A stretch of DNA of 64,000 nucleotides. It comes from Janthinobacterium sp051380875 (GTDB lineage Bacteria; Pseudomonadota; Gammaproteobacteria; Burkholderiales; Burkholderiaceae_D). Made by a program: the position numbers and the translations under genes. The notes under the pieces were generated by a model. The model saw nothing but the letters and a program-made list of their open reading frames with translations. It had not been told where the DNA came from and did not search any database. The stretch is taken from assembly GCF_051380875.1 (NCBI RefSeq), contig NZ_JBNYXW010000018.1, forward strand, positions 79,606 to 143,605, given 5' to 3'. This document shows, in pieces, positions 60,801 to 64,000 of the stretch; positions within the stretch are counted from its first letter, which is position 1; each line of letters opens with the position of its first letter.

Positions 60801-60819
60801 AGGCATCCCTTCGGGGATG
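60801..60819 (+). promoter_or_regulatory. UUCG-capped hairpin after the porin gene
   Basis: GCATCCC-TTCG-GGGATGC forms a very stable stem-loop in the 3' untranslated region just before the main terminator. It may protect the abundant porin mRNA from 3' exonucleases. Confidence 0.55.
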
Positions 60820-60831
60820 CTGGCAAGCAAG

Positions 60832-60870
60832 AAAACGCGTCTCCAGGCTAGTCCTGGCGGCGCGTTTTTG
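60832..60870 (+). terminator. Intrinsic terminator of the porin gene
   Basis: AAAACGCGTCTCCAGG pairs imperfectly with CCTGGCGGCGCGTTTTT around a short CTAGT loop, followed by a T run. Confidence 0.85.
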
Positions 60871-60920
60871 CATGTGCAGCGCCGGTTATAATGTTGCCGT
60901 TACTAAAGTAAAGGAATGCC

Positions 60921-61460
60921 ATGTATTCATTGAAATCGCCGCGCCTGGCCGCCATGCTGGCCGCGCTGTTGCTGGCAAGTACCACCGGCGCCGCCATTGC
61001 CGCCAAGGGCAAGAAGCCTGCCGGCCTGGAGCGCTATGGCGTGGCTGTCTACTCCGACCTGTGCCTGCAGAAGGACAGCGGCGAGATCGGCGGCCAGCGC
61101 GTTACCCTGCACCGCTTTGCCGAAGCCGATTCGGTCATCTATGAATTCACGGCTGGCGCCCTGAGCTGGCCTATCGTGGCGAACGACGTCAACCTGGACG
61201 CCGCCACCGGCGCCTTCGATTTCACCATCGCCGGCGCGGACAGCGAAGAGCGCACCATCGTCGGCAAGTTTTCCAGGGATGGGCAAACCCTGACCTTGGA
61301 AGGCGATTACTGCGGCGGCAACGTGCGCATGCCGATGAAATTGAGCCGCGTGCGCGATTTCGGCCGTCCCTTGAAAAATTGCACGCCATGCCCGCCGATG
61401 CCGGAAGCGCCAGCCGAAGTAGCGCCAGCCGAAGAGAGCGCGCCGCTGCCCGCCGCCTGA
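60921..61460 (+). CDS. Hypothetical exported protein
   Basis: 179 residues. A signal peptide (RLAAMLAALLLASTTGAAIA) is followed by a basic start, a beta-rich middle (VAVYSDLCLQKDSGEIGGQRV, quoted in part; TLTLEGDYCGGNVRMPMKL) and a Pro/Ala/Glu-rich tail (PEAPAEVAPAEES). Two Cys in the core and two in CTPCPPMP may form disulfides. No named family recognised. Monocistronic: it has its own ribosome site (AAAGGA) and a strong terminator follows. Confidence 0.75.
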   Translation: MYSLKSPRLAAMLAALLLASTTGAAIAAKGKKPAGLERYGVAVYSDLCLQKDSGEIGGQRVTLHRFAEADSVIYEFTAGALSWPIVANDVNLDAATGAFDFTIAGADSEERTIVGKFSRDGQTLTLEGDYCGGNVRMPMKLSRVRDFGRPLKNCTPCPPMPEAPAEVAPAEESAPLPAA

Positions 61461-61477
61461 ATTTTTGTCGCTTATAT

Positions 61478-61517
61478 ATGGCAAAGGCCCGGTATCGACC
61501 GGGCCTTTGCCATTTTC
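61478..61517. terminator. Perfect-stem intrinsic terminator
   Basis: Sixteen-bp perfect arms ATGGCAAAGGCCCGGT (61478-61493) and its complement (61498-61513) around ATCG, followed by TTTT on the forward strand. It ends the exported-protein gene; the reverse-strand enzyme gene also ends next to it. Confidence 0.92.
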
Positions 61518-61532
61518 AGCCTTGAAAAGGGC

Positions 61533-63236
61533 TTATTTAGCCGCTTTGCCCTTTTCCGCCGTCGCGCGGATGGTGGCCAGCGTGGCGTTCGGCGTGATCA
61601 GGTTGCCGTCATAGCGCAGTTCAATCAGCGCTGGCAAGTTATGCGCCCTGGTGTGCGCCAGCGCGCGCTGCAGGGCGGGAGCGAACTCTTGCGTCGTATT
61701 CACCACTTCGCCATGCGCGCCATAGGCTTGCGCCAGTGCCGCAAAATCCGGGTTGTGCAGGGTGGTGCCAGAGACGCGGCCCGGGTAATCGCGCTCCTGG
61801 TGCATGCGGATGGTGCCAAACATCTGGTTATTGAAGACGATGATGACCACGCCCGCCTGGTATTGCACGGCCGTTGCCAGTTCCTGGCCATTCATCATGT
61901 ATTCGCCATCGCCGGCAAAGGTGATCACGGTGCGCTCGGGGTGCACGATCTTCGCCGCCACGCCGGATGGCACGCCATAACCCATGGCGCCGTTGGTCGG
62001 CGCCAGCTGGGTGCGCATGCCGCCATAGCGGTAGAAGCGGTGCGCCCAGGAGGCGTAGTTGCCGGCGCCATTCGTGACGATGGTATCAAAGGGTACTTGC
62101 GCCATGATCTCTTGCGTTACTTGCCACAGGTCCAGCGGTGCCTGGCCATCCTGGAAGATGGGGGGCTGCTGCTGGTAGGCGGCCAGTTCCTCCCTGGCGG
62201 CGGCCGGCGTGTGTTGCCAGGCAGACGCATCGACGGGCGCCATGGCGGCCAGCATGGCGCAGGCTTGCGGCATGCCGCTGTTGATCATCAGTTCAGCCTG
62301 GTAGACGCTACCCAGTTCCTCGGCATCCGTGTGGATGTGCACCAGGCGCTGGCGCGGCACGGGCGCATCGAACAGGGTGTAGCCGCCGGTGGTCATTTCG
62401 CCCAGGCGTGGGCCGATGGCGATCACCAGGTCGGCATCTTTTACGCGCGCGGCCAGTTTCGGGTTGATGCCGATGCCGACATCGCCGATGTAGTTCGGGT
62501 GGGCATTGTCGAGCAAATCCTGGAAGCGGAAGGCGCAGGCGACGGGCAAGTGGTTCATTTCAGCAAAGCGCTGCAAGTCGGCGCACGCTTGCGGCGTCCA
62601 GGTGGTGCCGCCGAGCAATACCAGCGGCTGCTTCGCGGCAGCCAGCATGGCGCGCAGCTGCTGCAGTTGCGGCCCGGACGGTGCGGCTTGCACGCTCTGG
62701 TAGGCGCGCGTATCGGCGACCGTTGCCAGCGAGATGAGCATATCTTCCGGCAAGGCCAGCACGACGGGGCCGGGACGCCCGCTGGTGGCTACCTGGAAGG
62801 CACGCGCCAGGTATTCGGGGATGCGTTCGGCGCGGTCGATCTGCGCCACCCACTTGGCCATCTGGCCATACATGCGGCGGTAGTCGATTTCCTGGAACGC
62901 TTCGCGGTCGACAAAATCATTGCCCACCTGGCCGATGAACAGGATCATCGGCGTCGAATCCTGGTAGGCCGTGTGCACGCCGATCGAGGCGTTGGTGGCG
63001 CCAGGTCCGCGCGTGACGAAACAGATGCCAGGCTTGCCGGTTAGCTTGCCGTAGGCTTCGGCCATGAAGGCGGCGCCGCCTTCCTGGCGGTTGATGATGA
63101 AGCGGATGCCCGAATCGTGCAGGGCGTCGAGCACATCGAGGTAGCTTTCGCCAGGCACGCCAAAGGCGGTCTCGACACCGTGGATCTGCAGGGCATCGAC
63201 CAGGATCTGGCCGCCGGTACGGGATTGTTGCGTCAT
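61533..63236 (-). CDS. Thiamine-diphosphate-dependent enzyme of the acetolactate synthase family
   Basis: 567 residues with the three ThDP-enzyme domains. N-terminal GVETAFGVPGESYLD and catalytic Glu in NRQEGGAAFMAEAYGK, a central domain (about 190-330) and the cofactor motif GDGEYMMNG followed about 20 residues later by IIVFNN. True biosynthetic IlvB is paired with ilvN, absent here; the substrate could be pyruvate or another 2-oxo acid, such as in catabolic or aldehyde-lyase relatives. The start at 63236 (MTQQSRTGG) fits the family; the frame is open to 63500, overlapping rnpB. Confidence 0.85.
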   Translation of the reverse strand: MTQQSRTGGQILVDALQIHGVETAFGVPGESYLDVLDALHDSGIRFIINRQEGGAAFMAEAYGKLTGKPGICFVTRGPGATNASIGVHTAYQDSTPMILFIGQVGNDFVDREAFQEIDYRRMYGQMAKWVAQIDRAERIPEYLARAFQVATSGRPGPVVLALPEDMLISLATVADTRAYQSVQAAPSGPQLQQLRAMLAAAKQPLVLLGGTTWTPQACADLQRFAEMNHLPVACAFRFQDLLDNAHPNYIGDVGIGINPKLAARVKDADLVIAIGPRLGEMTTGGYTLFDAPVPRQRLVHIHTDAEELGSVYQAELMINSGMPQACAMLAAMAPVDASAWQHTPAAAREELAAYQQQPPIFQDGQAPLDLWQVTQEIMAQVPFDTIVTNGAGNYASWAHRFYRYGGMRTQLAPTNGAMGYGVPSGVAAKIVHPERTVITFAGDGEYMMNGQELATAVQYQAGVVIIVFNNQMFGTIRMHQERDYPGRVSGTTLHNPDFAALAQAYGAHGEVVNTTQEFAPALQRALAHTRAHNLPALIELRYDGNLITPNATLATIRATAEKGKAAK

Positions 63237-63397
63237 GTTCGGCTCTTTATATTCTAGTTGGGTAGCAAAATCGGGCAAGCGGTGCAGGTGCGCCGGATAT
63301 ATGCGCAGCTTGCGCCATTCTATGTGAGCCGATTTGACCCGGCTTTTGAAATGGCGACACCGAATTACACAATCCCGCGGACGGTAGTGGCGCGCTT

Positions 63398-63427
63398 TTG
63401 CAGAAACATGCTGCGGCGCGGTACAAT
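63398..63427 (+). promoter_or_regulatory. rnpB promoter
   Basis: TTGCAG (63398-63403) and TACAAT (63422-63427) lie 18 bp apart and end 7 bp before the mature RNase P RNA 5' end. The -10 box is good, the -35 box is weak. Confidence 0.55.
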
Positions 63428-63434
63428 GGTGGGT

Positions 63435-63796
63435 GAAGCAGGCCAGACAGTCGCTGGCTGGCGCAGCAATGCGCTGGCGGGAGGAAGGTCCGGACTCCAT
63501 AGAGCGGGGTGACGGTTAACGGCCGTCCGCTGAAAGCCGACCCGGTGTACTTGTATACCGGGGGAGTATAAGGCGAGGAATAGGGCCACAGAGACGAGCG
63601 TATTAAGTTACGGTGAAACGCGGTAACCTCCACCTGGTGCAATTTCAAATAGGCACGCGATGATGCTGCTCGCGGAGCGTGCGGGTAGAAAGCTTGAGCG
63701 CCCGAGTAATCTGGCGCCTAGAGGAATGACTGTCATAGCGCGGACCTGCAAGGGAAGGCGCCGTAACAAAATCCGGCCTACCGGCCTGCTTCACTT
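63435..63796 (+). ncRNA. rnpB: RNase P RNA (class A)
   Basis: Catalytic RNA for tRNA 5' maturation. The terminal P1 helix pairs GAAGCAGGCC (63435-63444) with GGCCTGCTTC (63783-63792). Universally conserved blocks are visible: CAGACAGTCGC after P1, GAGGAAGGTCCGGACTCCAT (about 63480-63499), ACGGTGAAACGCGGTAACCTC, CAAATAGG and the P4 partner AGAGGAATGACTGTC (about 63720-63734). The 362-nt size fits betaproteobacterial type A. Exact ends are estimated from P1. Confidence 0.95.
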
Positions 63797-63807
63797 GAAT
63801 TTTTGCT

Positions 63808-63823
63808 CCCTGGCATGCCAGGG
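63808..63823. promoter_or_regulatory. 16-bp perfect palindrome after rnpB
   Basis: CCCTGGCATGCCAGGG lies 11 bp past the estimated 3' end of RNase P RNA. It may assist 3' processing or termination, or be an operator for a downstream gene beyond the window. Confidence 0.4.
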
Positions 63824-63947
63824 GGTGTATCGGCCGCGACGGTTTTCATACCGCGCACCGCCCAAAAAGCCCCTGCAACGGGGTAATGCCGTTCACTTAA
63901 GCAGGTTTTCGTAGAACGCGAGTAGCATAGCGCTGTGGTTTTGCCTT

Positions 63948-63981
63948 AACGGCCCGGTCGAATTTTCGATCGGGCCGTTCG
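63948..63981. terminator. Terminator-like hairpin near the right edge
   Basis: AACGGCCCGGTCGA (63948-63961) pairs with TCGATCGGGCCGTT (63966-63979) with one G-U pair, a stable stem but without a clean U tract. Probably ends the rnpB transcription unit. No gene is seen between 63797 and 64000. Confidence 0.55.
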
Positions 63982-64000
63982 TCATTCAGAAGGCTAACCA

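Overview
The window looks like a chromosomal segment of a Janthinobacterium-type betaproteobacterium (Burkholderiales, Oxalobacteraceae). This is inferred from the GC-rich coding sequence, from families typical of Burkholderiales (DUF3717, DUF2970, DUF2909, the tiny cytochrome oxidase assembly protein), from the aa3 oxidase operon with its assembly genes, and from rnpB with the betaproteobacterial-style ftsX-ftsE-ftsY and rpoH genes. No rRNA, tRNA, CRISPR array, insertion sequence or prophage was found.

Layout. 1-4.6 kb: tail of a c-type cytochrome gene, a PduO-type cobalamin adenosyltransferase, and the glycolate oxidase operon glcDEF. 4.6-9.6 kb (reverse): a membrane-anchored GGDEF-EAL protein, a glutathione peroxidase and the pilT-pilU retraction ATPases. 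9.7-11.2 kb: yggS-proC. 11.3-16.4 kb (reverse): an ECF sigma/anti-sigma pair behind a DUF3455 lipoprotein, a yqjD-yqjE-yqjK-like envelope trio, and oxyR-ubiA. 16.5-17.3 kb: a DUF3717 protein and rfaE2.

17.45-26.63 kb is the most unusual region: six tightly packed forward genes around a 1233-residue tubulin/FtsZ-superfamily protein with a C-terminal GYF_2 domain. Its partners are a cytosolic protein of unknown fold, a secreted and membrane-anchored von Willebrand A-like protein, a small membrane protein, a zinc-ribbon single-pass protein and a glycine-zipper lipoprotein. Together they look like a candidate cytoskeletal or membrane-remodelling apparatus spanning cytoplasm, inner membrane and periplasm. 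A 116-bp imperfect palindrome follows it.

26.8-29.0 kb: trmL, a comF-like gene and a bioC-like methyltransferase. 29.5-38.6 kb: the complete aa3 cytochrome c oxidase locus (coxB, coxA, a 38-residue assembly protein, ctaG, DUF2970, coxC, SURF1, a SCO-like gene, ctaA, ctaB, sco), interrupted by a reverse-strand DUF2909 gene. 38.7-43.6 kb: an AI-2E-type permease, a CNNM/CorC-type protein, an aromatic-acid MFS transporter and an NhaR-like regulator. 43.7-47.2 kb: a reduced tellurite-resistance-type module (DUF475/TerC relative, TerD, AIM24-family protein, TerZ-like, YqaE-like).

47.3-53.7 kb: an ABC exporter whose permease is fused to a CPBP (CAAX-type) protease, an ArsR-family regulator divergent from a cytochrome P450 and a monooxygenase-like gene, and two small unknowns. 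53.8-57.9 kb (reverse): rpoH, whose promoter overlaps a CIRCE operator, then ftsX-ftsE-ftsY. 58.0-59.7 kb: gene remnants and AT-richer non-coding DNA. 59.7-64 kb: a major porin, a small exported protein, a thiamine-diphosphate enzyme, and rnpB (RNase P RNA) near the right edge.
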